DNA of 64,000 nt from Salinibacterium sp. NK8237 (GCF_015864955.1 NZ_JADYWE010000001.1:1798001-1862000); one strand, 5' to 3'. Counted from the first letter of the stretch, positions 25,706-33,812 are shown. The notes: generated by a model from the sequence alone, not told the origin. A program made the numbers and translations.

Positions 25706-27010
25706 ATGACAACACAGCCAAACAACCTTGACCAGTGGTTCGACCACTATGCAGATCGCGCCTCCGGCCTTGCGGCCTCTGAGGTCCGAGCGTTGTTTGC
25801 GGTGGCCTCGCGCCCCGAGGTTGTGTCTCTCGCCGGCGGTATGCCGTATGTTTCCGCCCTGCCTCAAGACCTCATTACCGAGTCGATCGATCGTGTGATG
25901 CGCGATCGCGGTGCCGCCGCCCTGCAATATGGTTCCGGTCAGGGGCTGCCTGCGCTTCGTGAGCAGATCCTCGAAGTGATGGCTCTCGAGGGAATCCGCG
26001 CCAGCGTCGATGACGTCGTCGTCACCACTGGCTCGCAGCACGCGCTCGAACTCGTGACGAAGCTTTTCATCAACCCCGGCGACGTCGTTATTGCCGAGGG
26101 CCCGAGCTACGTCACGGCAATGGTGGTTTTCAAGTCATTCCAGGCCGAGATTACACATGTCGAGATGGATGAGTTCGGCCTGATTCCCGACTCACTACGT
26201 GCTCATATCGCCTCAGTGCGAGCCGCGGGCAAGACGATAAAGTTTTTGTACACAGTTCCCACCTTCAGCAACCCCGCTGGAGTCACCCTCAGCTGGGAAC
26301 GGCGCCTGGAAGTACTAGAGATTGCCCGCGAAAACGGCATTCTCGTGTTGGAAGACAACCCGTACGGGCTCCTCTACTTCGATGGCCCGCCGCCGCACGC
26401 GATGCGCTCAGTCGAAGAAGACGGTGTCGTGTACTTGGGCACGTTCTCTAAGACTCTCGCTCCCGGTTTTCGGGTTGGTTGGGTGCTCGCCCCTCACGCA
26501 ATTAGAGAGAAACTCATTTTAGCGAATGAGGCGGCCGTGTTGTCGCCGAGCTCGTTTACCCAGAACATCATTAGCGAGTACATGAATGTCTCTGATTGGA
26601 AGGGACAGATCGATACCTTCCGTGGCGTCTACAGGGAACGTCGCGATGCCATGTTGGATGCCCTCGACGATTACCTGCCCGACCTCGAGTGGACCGTACC
26701 CAACGGTGGCTTCTACATCTGGGTAACGCTGCCCGATAACCTCGATTCGAAGTCGATGTTGCCCCGTGCGGTCAAGGAATTAGTGGCCTATACGCCGGGT
26801 ACGGCCTTTTACGCAGACGGCAATGGGCGCAGCAATATGCGTTTGTCGTTCTGCTACCCGACTCCTGACTTCATTCGGGAGGGAATTCGTCGTCTTTCCA
26901 CTGTGATCAACGGGGAGCTCGAGTTGCTCAGCACATTCTCTCAAACTGCCCCGCTCACGGTTGTTCCTCCCACGCCGTCGATGATCAATCCTCCAGCCAA
27001 CCTCAGCTAG
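25706..27010 (+). CDS. PLP-dependent class I aminotransferase (2-aminoadipate transaminase-like)
   Basis: About 434 aa from ATG 25706 (MTTQPNNLDQWFDHYADRAS). The fold-type I motifs include NYG-like LQYGSGQGLPALREQI, VVTTGSQHALELVTKLF, VPTFSNPAGVTLS and the PLP-Lys in LGTFSKTLAPGFRVGWVLAP. Such LysN/MocR-catalytic-domain-like enzymes act on 2-aminoadipate, aromatic or branched amino acids. Here no HTH domain is fused. It precedes the D-Ala-D-Ala ligase-like gene by 9 nt and may be co-transcribed. Exact substrate unknown. Confidence 0.87.
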   Translation: MTTQPNNLDQWFDHYADRASGLAASEVRALFAVASRPEVVSLAGGMPYVSALPQDLITESIDRVMRDRGAAALQYGSGQGLPALREQILEVMALEGIRASVDDVVVTTGSQHALELVTKLFINPGDVVIAEGPSYVTAMVVFKSFQAEITHVEMDEFGLIPDSLRAHIASVRAAGKTIKFLYTVPTFSNPAGVTLSWERRLEVLEIARENGILVLEDNPYGLLYFDGPPPHAMRSVEEDGVVYLGTFSKTLAPGFRVGWVLAPHAIREKLILANEAAVLSPSSFTQNIISEYMNVSDWKGQIDTFRGVYRERRDAMLDALDDYLPDLEWTVPNGGFYIWVTLPDNLDSKSMLPRAVKELVAYTPGTAFYADGNGRSNMRLSFCYPTPDFIREGIRRLSTVINGELELLSTFSQTAPLTVVPPTPSMINPPANLS

Positions 27011-27019
27011 GACACTCCT

Positions 27020-27970
27020 ATGAACGATTCACCCACCCGCGTACTCGTTCTTGCCGGCGGAATTTCGCATGAACGCGATGTATCCCTTCGGTCAGGCCGC
27101 CGCGTCGCCGACGGATTGCGCGCCCAGGGCAAGATCGTCGAGCTCCGGGATCCGGATGCCACGCTGCTTCCCTACATTCGCGAATCAAAGCCCGATGTTG
27201 TCTGGCCAGCCCTCCACGGCGCGAGTGGGGAAGACGGTGCGCTTCGTGGTCTCCTCGACCTCATCGGCATCCCTTATGTGGGATCGCGCGCGGATGCCGC
27301 CCGCCTCGCCTGGGACAAGCCGACCGCCAAGGCACTCGTTTCCCGAGTCGGAGTCCGCACGCCGCTCTCGATCGCGTTGTCTCGAGATTCATTCCGTGAA
27401 CTTGGTGCCCACAGCATTCTTGATGAACTCGCCGATGAGCTCTCCGGCGCGCTTGTCGTGAAGCCCGCTCAGGGCGGGTCGGCCCAAGGCGTTTCAATTG
27501 TTACCGATCGCACCGACCTTCCCCAGGCAATGGTGAACGCCTACAACTACTGCGATGTTGCTCTCATCGAACAGCGCATTACCGGTGTAGAAATCGCTAT
27601 CGGAATTCTCGATAGCGGCATGGGGCCGGTCGCCCTGCCCGCCGTTGAAATCGAACCAGTCGACGGAGCTTACACTTTCGAGGCTCGCTATAATGCCGGT
27701 CAGACGCGCTTTTACACGCCAGCCAGAATCTCGGAAGGTGAGGCGGACCGCGCGGCCGAGGCCGCTCTCGCCGCACACTCCGCGTTGGGTCTTCGTCACC
27801 TTTCGCGTGTAGACATCATTGTGGATGGCGCGGGCACGCCCTGGTTCCTCGAGGCCAACGTGCTGCCCGGCCTCACTGAGACTTCAATTCTTCCCCAAGC
27901 ACTCGTCGCTGCGGGACATGACCTCGGCTGGGTGTACGCGGCTCTCGCGGACATCGCGATGGAAGGCTAG
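27020..27970 (+). CDS. D-alanine-D-alanine ligase family ATP-grasp protein
   Basis: 316 aa. N-terminal VLVLAGGISHERDVSLRSGRRV and ATP-grasp motifs VKPAQGGSAQGVSIV, VALIEQRITGVEIAIG and the Mg/ATP-binding end LEANVLPGLTETSILPQA. This is the Ddl fold, somewhat short for a full Ddl (about 350-370 aa). It could be a true D-Ala-D-Ala ligase or a dipeptide ligase of another specificity, since many actinobacteria carry a main ddl elsewhere. It is the last gene before the 1.1-kb gene-free stretch upstream of parB. Confidence 0.82.
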   Translation: MNDSPTRVLVLAGGISHERDVSLRSGRRVADGLRAQGKIVELRDPDATLLPYIRESKPDVVWPALHGASGEDGALRGLLDLIGIPYVGSRADAARLAWDKPTAKALVSRVGVRTPLSIALSRDSFRELGAHSILDELADELSGALVVKPAQGGSAQGVSIVTDRTDLPQAMVNAYNYCDVALIEQRITGVEIAIGILDSGMGPVALPAVEIEPVDGAYTFEARYNAGQTRFYTPARISEGEADRAAEAALAAHSALGLRHLSRVDIIVDGAGTPWFLEANVLPGLTETSILPQALVAAGHDLGWVYAALADIAMEG

Positions 27971-28207
27971 CCAGCGCGTTATGCACCGAAGCCGGGGAGT
28001 GGCTCGCTTTAAGCGGACCACTCCTCGGACCAGAATTCGTGTGAGTCGGCCCCTGTACAAGTGTTTTTCTCAGCCAGTCCGCTGCCGATTTAGTCGAGTA
28101 TGCAGGTCAGCCCGTCTCGCCGGAGGCTCATTGGCCGGTTGTCCGATTCATGGTCTATTGCTGGGGTTGCAATCTCCTTGGCCATTTGAACGACCCCACA
28201 CCCGCAG

Positions 28208-28223
28208 TGTTTCACGTGGAACA
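28208..28223. other. parS-like site (one mismatch)
   Basis: TGTTTCACGTGGAACA has one mismatch to the 16-bp parS consensus TGTTTCACGTGAAACA. First of a cluster of five within 240 bp. ParB, encoded about 0.8 kb away, is expected to bind. Confidence 0.75.
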
Positions 28224-28264
28224 TCTGCGACCGCTCTTTGAAACACGTTGAACCGCGTCCGTGA

Positions 28265-28278
28265 GTTTCACGTGAAAC
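28265..28278. other. parS site
   Basis: Perfect GTTTCACGTGAAAC core, about 55 bp from the preceding site. Confidence 0.92.
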
Positions 28279-28319
28279 ATCGGTAAATCAAAGGCCCGGG
28301 TGCCGGCCGAGGAATGAAT

Positions 28320-28333
28320 GTTTCACGTGGAGC
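28320..28333. other. parS-like site (two mismatches)
   Basis: GTTTCACGTGGAGC keeps the left half and the CACGTG core but has two changes in the right half, so it is weaker than its neighbours. Confidence 0.6.
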
Positions 28334-28369
28334 AGTCCATGGATGTGGTTCGTGAAAAGATCGCCGGCA

Positions 28370-28383
28370 GTTTCACGTGAAAC
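28370..28383. other. parS site
   Basis: Perfect GTTTCACGTGAAAC core, 50 bp past the degenerate site. Confidence 0.92.
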
Positions 28384-28431
28384 ACGGTGATTCCACGGCA
28401 TCGATCGCTCGATCGCGCGACTATTCGTAAC

Positions 28432-28445
28432 GTTTCACGTGAAAC
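28432..28445. other. parS site
   Basis: Perfect GTTTCACGTGAAAC core. Last site of the cluster, about 70 bp before the tandem heptamers. Confidence 0.92.
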
Positions 28446-28516
28446 CTCCCACCATCCATAACGGGTGGGAACGCGGTCCAAGTTCGTCGCAACGGGGGCG
28501 CACGCACGCGGCTACC

Positions 28517-28565
28517 CGCCACGCGCCACCCGCCACCCGCCACCCGCCACCCGCCACCCGCCACC
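28517..28565. repeat. Heptanucleotide tandem repeat, seven copies of CGCCACC
   Basis: Seven contiguous copies of CGCCACC (49 bp). The first copy has a G at its last position and the rest are perfect. Such arrays vary in copy number by slippage. No protein-coding frame is supported across it. Function unknown. Confidence 0.9.
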
Positions 28566-28641
28566 ACGGCTACCTAATCGCAGGGCACTATCTAAGGCGC
28601 ACCCGAGATCGCCAAATACCGAGCCTTAGGCGTAGCCGTGG
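28564..28641. repeat. Nested inverted repeat, likely structured RNA or cruciform
   Basis: The outer arms CCACGGCTAC (28564-28573) and GTAGCCGTGG (28632-28641) are perfectly complementary. Within them, CTAAGGC (28592-28598) and GCCTTAG (28623-28629) also pair. A 10-bp plus 7-bp coaxial arrangement with a 24-nt apical loop is unlikely to be chance. There is no T-tract, so it does not look like a simple terminator. Confidence 0.7.
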
Positions 28642-29052
28642 GGAGATTTCATCCGGTGTTCCCGAACAATGTCCTACGCTACGCACCTAAGGAAGAGCGA
28701 GAGGCACTCATCGAGTTATCCGGGGGAGTAACCCCTGCCCATGCGCCGGCGGGTGGCAGCGTGAGAACCCTGTTTACAGGAGCGTGAAATGAACCGCTGC
28801 TCGGTTGCGGACGACAGCTATCAAGCGCAAAGCATACGGAACACGCCATAAGAGCAGACTGTCACACCGATACGCCCACCGAAACTGCGCGGGATAACCA
28901 GCACTCCCGGGCCGCTAGCGCAACGGGGGAAGTATCGGAACAGGCACGCAATGCAGCGGGCCGTCCGATTCTAAAGCCCGTATTCTGTCCAGCGCACGAT
29001 CAGCACCGCGGTCGCCGCACCGTGCACCAAGAAGAGGAGGCGCACCAGTCAA

Positions 29053-30003
29053 CTACGAGTTGAAGCCGGTGTCACCGAGTTCCTCGAGGATGCGGTTGAG
29101 GTCCGCCACGGTGGCGAAATCAATAACGACTTGACCCTTGCTGGCACCGAGCGAGACCTTGACGCGGGTGTTGAGGCGGTCGCCCAATCGCTCCGCGATC
29201 TCATCGAGATGACCTTGCTTCTTACCTCGTGAAGGTTTTGAACGTGGAGGCTTGGTCGACAGAGAGCCGGCAGCTGCTTCAGCTGCGCGAACAGAAAGCT
29301 CTTCATTGACGATTTTCTCTGCCAACCGCTCCATTCCGGCGTTGTCAGGAAGCGATAGGAGCGCACGAGCGTGTCCTGCGGACAGCACACCGGCGGCCAC
29401 GCGGCGCTGAACGCTTTCTGGAAGGCGCAAAAGACGCAAAGTATTCGTAATTTGAGGCCGTGAACGTCCAATCCGTTCACCCAGTTGCTCTTGGGTGATG
29501 CCAAAGTCGGCCAAAAGCTGCTGGTAAGCCGACGCCTCTTCTAACGGATTGAGGTTCGCGCGGTGCAAGTTCTCGAGAAGAGCATCGCGAAGCATGTCTT
29601 CATCTGCGGTGCTCTTAATCACGGCGGGGATTGTCGCCAAGCCCAAGTGCTTACTTGCGCGGAGGCGCCGCTCGCCCATGATCAATTCGTACTGTGGTTC
29701 ACCCTCACGGGCCCCAACAACCGGACGAACCACAATTGGCTGAAGTACGCCAATCTCGCGAATAGACACAATGAGTTCTTCAAGTTCTTCTTGACGGAAT
29801 TCAGTTCTTGGCTGGCGAGAGTTGGGAACAATGTCCAGAGGGGAAAGGCTCGCTAGACGAGCACCCGGAACCGACCGGAGTTTCTCCGGAGTGAGCTCGC
29901 CACCAGGAAAGAAAACATCAACTGGACGTTCTTCGTTCTCATCCGACGAGGGGATGAGCGCGCCAATTCCCCGACCAAGACCCGTACGTTTTGGTGCTGC
30001 CAT
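29053..30003 (-). CDS. parB: Chromosome-partitioning protein ParB
   Basis: 316 aa. CTP-dependent DNA clamp that loads at parS. N-terminal GLGRGIGALIPS for ParA contact, the CTP-binding region (SIREIGVLQPIVVRP and IMGERRLRASKHLG), an HTH (ITQEQLGERIGRSRPQITNTLRLLRLP), and a C-terminal dimerisation domain. Its ATG overlaps the parA stop (TAATG). Multiple cognate parS sites lie directly downstream. Confidence 0.97.
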   Translation of the reverse strand: MAAPKRTGLGRGIGALIPSSDENEERPVDVFFPGGELTPEKLRSVPGARLASLSPLDIVPNSRQPRTEFRQEELEELIVSIREIGVLQPIVVRPVVGAREGEPQYELIMGERRLRASKHLGLATIPAVIKSTADEDMLRDALLENLHRANLNPLEEASAYQQLLADFGITQEQLGERIGRSRPQITNTLRLLRLPESVQRRVAAGVLSAGHARALLSLPDNAGMERLAEKIVNEELSVRAAEAAAGSLSTKPPRSKPSRGKKQGHLDEIAERLGDRLNTRVKVSLGASKGQVVIDFATVADLNRILEELGDTGFNS

Positions 30004-30920
30004 TATTTGCGTGCTCCTCGGTAAGCAATCTCGGCCGCTGCTTCAAGGTAGGAGAGCGATCCGGGGGAGTTCTGGTCGTAGCTGATGACACTTTGCCCAT
30101 AGCTGGGAGCTTCGGAAATTCTGACCGAACGGGGTATGACAGTCGTCAAAACCTGCTTGGGAAAGTGCTGGCGAACATCGTCGACAACTTGGTTCGCCAG
30201 GTTTGTGCGAGAGTCATACATTGTCATCAAAATCGTCGAAACCCGAAGGCGGGGGTTCAAGTGACGCTCAATGAGCTTGATGTTATTGAGCAACTGGCTC
30301 AGTCCCTCCAGCGCGTAATATTCGCATTGAATGGGGATGAGAACTTCTTGCGCCGCAACAAATGCGTTGATGGTGAGCAGACCAAGCGATGGCGGGCAGT
30401 CGATGAACACATAGTGAAATTGCTCGGTCGTCTCAGCAAGGAAAGCGTCCAACGCAGAACGAAGACGTTGTTCGCGAGCGACAAGAGAAACCAGCTCGAT
30501 CTCTGCGCCCGCGAGGTGAATCGTGGCAGGCACACAATACAGTGCGTTGAATTCAGGGCTCTTCTGTATAACATCAGCCATAGGAACATCGTTGATCATG
30601 ACGTCGTAGACACTCGGAGTATCAGAGCGATGCTCCACACCAACTGCGGTGGAGGCGTTGCCCTGAGGATCAAGATCAATAACCAAAACTCGAGCGCCAG
30701 TGCGGGCGAGAGCGGCCGCAAGGTTCACGGTCGAGGTCGTCTTTCCCACTCCACCCTTCTGATTTGCCACGGTGAAAACACGGGGATTCTCAGGCAGGGG
30801 GAGTGAGGCTGAGGCTACTGCCTCACGTCTGCGAGTGAGATCCGCGACCTCCCGCGCAAGCGGCGTTGTTTCATCGAACGACTTGCCTTGTTCGTTGACT
30901 TCGCTTTCGGGATGTTTCAC
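30003..30920 (-). CDS. parA: Chromosome-partitioning ATPase ParA
   Basis: 305 aa with an N-terminal extension of about 45 residues before the deviant Walker A AVNQ-like VANQKGGVGKTTSTVNLA. Walker B-like FIDCPPSLGLLTINAF follows. It forms DNA-bound dimers that pull ParB-parS complexes. The GTG start codon lies inside a perfect parS site (30914-30927), so ParB spreading could repress its own operon. Preceded by rsmG, followed by parB. Confidence 0.96.
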   Translation of the reverse strand: MKHPESEVNEQGKSFDETTPLAREVADLTRRREAVASASLPLPENPRVFTVANQKGGVGKTTSTVNLAAALARTGARVLVIDLDPQGNASTAVGVEHRSDTPSVYDVMINDVPMADVIQKSPEFNALYCVPATIHLAGAEIELVSLVAREQRLRSALDAFLAETTEQFHYVFIDCPPSLGLLTINAFVAAQEVLIPIQCEYYALEGLSQLLNNIKLIERHLNPRLRVSTILMTMYDSRTNLANQVVDDVRQHFPKQVLTTVIPRSVRISEAPSYGQSVISYDQNSPGSLSYLEAAAEIAYRGARK

Positions 30921-30927
30921 GTGAAAC
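30914..30927. other. parS site overlapping the parA start codon
   Basis: Perfect GTTTCACGTGAAAC. On the coding strand the GTG of the core is the parA start and AAA-C begins codons 2-3. Confidence 0.93.
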
Positions 30928-30985
30928 TTTCTCTCAGTGTGGTTGCAAAAAGGCGAGATTGAAGGCTGCGCAGAACGGAACCGAA

Positions 30986-31621
30986 TCAGTCCACTCTAGC
31001 CCGAAAGACCCTAGTGATTTCGGGAGTGATCCCTTCACCAAGAACAAGAGACTCGACATTCTTCAGTCGAGCCTTACGGATAACCTTGGATGCGGCATCG
31101 ATCTCCTCATCGATACGAGCGCCCTTCATAAAGACCATCTCTCCGCCCGGAGCAAGAAGATGCTCGGTGGAGGGGATGAGCTTGGACAAAGCAGTAACTG
31201 CGCGGGCGGTAATCTGAGTCAGTCCTTCAGCGTAGGGAGCATCCTGCGAACGCGAACGATCGACTACGACATTCGAAAGACCGAGGCGGTTTGACTCAGC
31301 ATTGAGCCAATCAACGCGGCGCTCCATCGGTTCAATCAAAACAAATTCCACGTCGGGTCGTGCGATTGCAAGAACCAACCCTGGAAGTCCAGCACCGCTC
31401 CCGATATCTCCTACGAGACCAGGGCGAAGCAGGGGAGCGACGAGCACGCAGTTAATAATGTGTCGAGTCCATAGCCTCGGAACTTCGAGGGGACCGATAA
31501 GTCCAAGTTCTTCACCACGGAGGGCAAGGCTCTCCGTATACGCTCGCGCCACATCGATGCGAGATCCAAAGAGTTCAGTCGCTATCTCGGGCTCGCGCTC
31601 AAGCCCCAGCTCATCAGTCAA
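30986..31621 (-). CDS. rsmG: 16S rRNA (guanine527-N7)-methyltransferase
   Basis: 211 aa. SAM-binding motif GDIGSGAGLPGLVLA, the following acidic loop VEFVLIEPMERRVDWL and the C-terminal region are typical of RsmG (GidB). The start appears to be TTG immediately behind a parS site (31623-31636), without an obvious Shine-Dalgarno. Gap of 14 nt to khpB and 65 nt to parA. It modifies G527 of 16S rRNA; loss gives low-level streptomycin resistance in other bacteria. Confidence 0.93.
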   Translation of the reverse strand: MTDELGLEREPEIATELFGSRIDVARAYTESLALRGEELGLIGPLEVPRLWTRHIINCVLVAPLLRPGLVGDIGSGAGLPGLVLAIARPDVEFVLIEPMERRVDWLNAESNRLGLSNVVVDRSRSQDAPYAEGLTQITARAVTALSKLIPSTEHLLAPGGEMVFMKGARIDEEIDAASKVIRKARLKNVESLVLGEGITPEITRVFRARVD

Positions 31622-31622
31622 T

Positions 31623-31636
31623 GTTTCACGTGAAAC
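31623..31636. other. parS site between khpB and rsmG
   Basis: Perfect GTTTCACGTGAAAC. Shares its last base with the khpB stop codon and ends 2 nt before the rsmG start. Seventh parS-type site near parAB. Confidence 0.93.
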
Positions 31637-32166
31637 TATGAACGCGTAATGACGGTGTGACGGTCGCGACCTTCGCCGCTTGACTGTGAAACAAAACCGC
31701 GCTCCGCAACAACATCATGCACAAGCTTGCGCTCGTAAGATGACATCGCCGGAAGTGCAGCAGAATCTGCGCCGGACTCGATACGTTCAACAGCAGTATC
31801 CACAAGCTTCGACAACTCAGCTGCACGAGCTTCCCGTGAACCACCGATATCAAGAATCAAACGCGAGAACGCGCCTGTCTTGTTCTGAACGGCAATGCGC
31901 GTGAGTTCCTGAAGAGCCGTCACAGTTTCCGGCTTCGACAACAGGCGGAGGTTGGTGTCCTCACTCGACGTTACAGAGACGTAGGAACGTCCGGCACGAG
32001 CGTCAATCTCGATGTCGCCATCGAGGTCGGCTATATCGAGCAACTCCTCGATGTAGTCGGCGGCAATGTCGCCTTCTTCCTCGAGCTGCGCAGTCGTACG
32101 GTCTTCGCGATCCTCCACAGGAGCGGACTCAACTGCGGTGGTGTCGATGTCAGAAACGTTCGTCAT
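31636..32166 (-). CDS. khpB: RNA-binding protein KhpB (Jag/SpoIIIJ-associated), KH and R3H domains
   Basis: 176 aa. An acidic N-terminal part leads to a KH-like domain (YIEELLDIADLDGDIEIDARAGRSYVSV) and a C-terminal R3H domain with RKLVH in MSSYERKLVHDVVAERGF. There is no Jag-N domain, as usual in actinobacteria. Its ATG overlaps the yidC stop (ATGA). Known to act with KhpA in sRNA and cell-division control in other Gram-positives. Confidence 0.9.
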   Translation of the reverse strand: MTNVSDIDTTAVESAPVEDREDRTTAQLEEEGDIAADYIEELLDIADLDGDIEIDARAGRSYVSVTSSEDTNLRLLSKPETVTALQELTRIAVQNKTGAFSRLILDIGGSREARAAELSKLVDTAVERIESGADSAALPAMSSYERKLVHDVVAERGFVSQSSGEGRDRHTVITRS

Positions 32167-33146
32167 TTCTTCTTTCCCTGCTTCTTCTTTGCACGGTTCT
32201 TACTTACAGGTTGATCCCGCTGCACGTTCTTGGGTTCTTCAATCACAGCGGTTCCAGATTCTGATTCGGGAGCTTCTTCGATGATTCCCTTGCGCTGATT
32301 ACGCTTCGCCAAACGAGCTTCGCGAGCAAGCGCCGCTTCACTGCCGGGAGTCGGCATGTTCCTAATAACGAGGAACTGCTGACCCATTGTCCAGAAGTTC
32401 GAGACGAGCCAGTAGAACATAACGCCCAGCGGGAAGGTGAACCCAGAGAAGGCGAAAACGAGGGGGAGTAGGTACAACATGATCCGCTGCTGGCGGTACA
32501 TGGGACTAGCTTTCATCTCAGCCGACTGGTTCTTCGACATAATCTGAAGCTGGGTAATGAACTGCGAACCGGTCATCAGAATCACCATGATGACGGCAGT
32601 AACGATGACGGCAACGTTGCCCTCAGCAGTACTGATCGCAAGGTGCAGGGGAGCGATATCGAAAAGTGACGATGTGCCGAAGGACTCGGCCAGATCTGCA
32701 TTGAGAAGACCAACACCCGCCGGGTGACCCTCGAGCTGTGCCTCGCGGAGAACCGAAAAGAGACCGAAGAAGATCGGCATCTGCAGGAGAAGAGGAAGAC
32801 ATGAGCTAAACGGGTTGGTTCCCGCGTTCTTGTACATCGCCATCGTTTCGCGCGACATTGCCTCGCGGGAGAACTGATCCTTCTTGCCCTTGTACTTATC
32901 TTGGATCTTCTTGAGCTGCGGGGCGACTTCCATCATGCGGCGCTGGCTCTTAATCTGCTTCACGAAGACCGGGATTAACGCGGCGCGAACGACGAGCACG
33001 AGGCCGACGATCGAGAGAACCCAGGTCAGACCCGCATCCGGATCCATGCCAAAGAACGTGATGATCTCGTGGAAGGCCACGAGGATTGCCTCGATTACCC
33101 ACTTGATCGGCCAAAGCAGACTGCCAAAGAAAGCAAAAAGATCCAT
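32163..33146 (-). CDS. yidC: Membrane protein insertase YidC
   Basis: 327 aa with five predicted transmembrane helices, a C-terminal basic tail ending RAKKKQGKKK and no large periplasmic domain, as in Gram-positive YidC/Oxa1. Family motifs include the conserved Arg-bearing groove segment, KNAGTNPFSSCLPLLLQMPIFFGLFSVLR and LYLLPLVFAFSGFTFPLGVMFYWLVSNF. Co-transcribed with yidD and khpB. Confidence 0.96.
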   Translation of the reverse strand: MDLFAFFGSLLWPIKWVIEAILVAFHEIITFFGMDPDAGLTWVLSIVGLVLVVRAALIPVFVKQIKSQRRMMEVAPQLKKIQDKYKGKKDQFSREAMSRETMAMYKNAGTNPFSSCLPLLLQMPIFFGLFSVLREAQLEGHPAGVGLLNADLAESFGTSSLFDIAPLHLAISTAEGNVAVIVTAVIMVILMTGSQFITQLQIMSKNQSAEMKASPMYRQQRIMLYLLPLVFAFSGFTFPLGVMFYWLVSNFWTMGQQFLVIRNMPTPGSEAALAREARLAKRNQRKGIIEEAPESESGTAVIEEPKNVQRDQPVSKNRAKKKQGKKK

Positions 33147-33153
33147 GAAGTAG

Positions 33154-33465
33154 TTAGCCCCTTTCGTGGCTTGCGGCTACAACAAAGCCGAACCGGGTGA
33201 TCTGGTAACGGTCGTGCCGGCGAACCGGGATGTCATCGATTCCGCCTTCGGCCCACGGGTGACAGCGAAGAAGACGACGAGAACCAAGCCAGACACCACG
33301 GACAACACCGTGTTCTTGAATTGCTTGAAGTGTGTAGTAAGAACACGAAGGGTAATACCGGCAGACATCACCGTAGAGAGGCGAGATCACCGCACGATAA
33401 ATCCGCAACACAAAGACACACACGTTGCGCGGAAAGAGCATCGCAAATGTAACGACGGAACTCAT
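33154..33465 (-). CDS. yidD: Membrane protein insertion efficiency factor YidD
   Basis: 103 aa. An amphipathic N-terminus (VCVFVLRIYRAVISPLYG) precedes the family signature CRYYPSCSYYTLQAIQEHG and RRLLRCHPWAEGGIDD. Start overlaps rnpA stop (ATGA). Supports YidC-mediated insertion. Usual gene order rpmH-rnpA-yidD-yidC. Confidence 0.95.
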   Translation of the reverse strand: MSSVVTFAMLFPRNVCVFVLRIYRAVISPLYGDVCRYYPSCSYYTLQAIQEHGVVRGVWLGSRRLLRCHPWAEGGIDDIPVRRHDRYQITRFGFVVAASHERG

Positions 33466-33803
33466 ACCTTCACCACGATGCGGTCGATCCCTTCTGCAAT
33501 CTCAGCCTGAAGCGTAGTGCACTCAGCTTGCTCAGAACCTGCCAGCGCACGAACCACAATGTCTACATTTGATTGCAGGTTCGGGAGAAGCTGAGCGGCC
33601 GCGGCGCGAAGCCGGCGGCGAACTCGGTTGCGGACAACCGCATTGCCTACCGCTTTGGAAACGATGAAACCAAAGCGAACGCCCTGAGACCGCTCGTTGT
33701 TCACAATGTGGACAACGCAGTGCGGTGCTGTGTAACGACGACCTCGACGAACCGCCAAGCGAAAATCGCTCGGAAGAGCCACGCGGTTTGCCTTAGACAG
33801 CAC
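33462..33803 (-). CDS. rnpA: Ribonuclease P protein component
   Basis: 113 aa. RNA-binding region with the RNR motif (KAVGNAVVRNRVRRRLRAA). GTG start (MLSKANRVALPSDFRLAVRRG) 9 nt downstream of rpmH. Protein subunit of the tRNA 5'-processing enzyme. Confidence 0.95.
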   Translation of the reverse strand: MLSKANRVALPSDFRLAVRRGRRYTAPHCVVHIVNNERSQGVRFGFIVSKAVGNAVVRNRVRRRLRAAAAQLLPNLQSNVDIVVRALAGSEQAECTTLQAEIAEGIDRIVVKV

Positions 33804-33812
33804 CGGACGAGA

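Larger units (their letters stand above)
27971..29052. other. 1.1-kb gene-free region between ddl-like gene and parB
   Basis: No convincing coding sequence, rRNA or tRNA is present. Content in order: five parS or parS-like sites (28208-28445), a heptanucleotide tandem repeat (28517-28565), a nested inverted repeat (28564-28641), and a further 400 bp with small inverted repeats such as CCTGTTTACAGG at 28769 and GCAGCG/CGCTGC at 28756/28795. It resembles neither tmRNA, 4.5S, RNase P RNA nor 6S RNA as far as I can tell. Probable roles are ParB loading and perhaps an unannotated RNA. Confidence 0.7.

Noticed and set aside
28517..28565. Possible CRISPR array
   Set aside because: Seven-base direct repeats with no spacers; no cas genes in the window.
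28439..28690. Open frame beginning in a parS site and crossing the heptamer repeat
   Set aside because: The frame owes its length to the repeat (RHPPPATRH) and has no ribosome binding site or conserved sequence.
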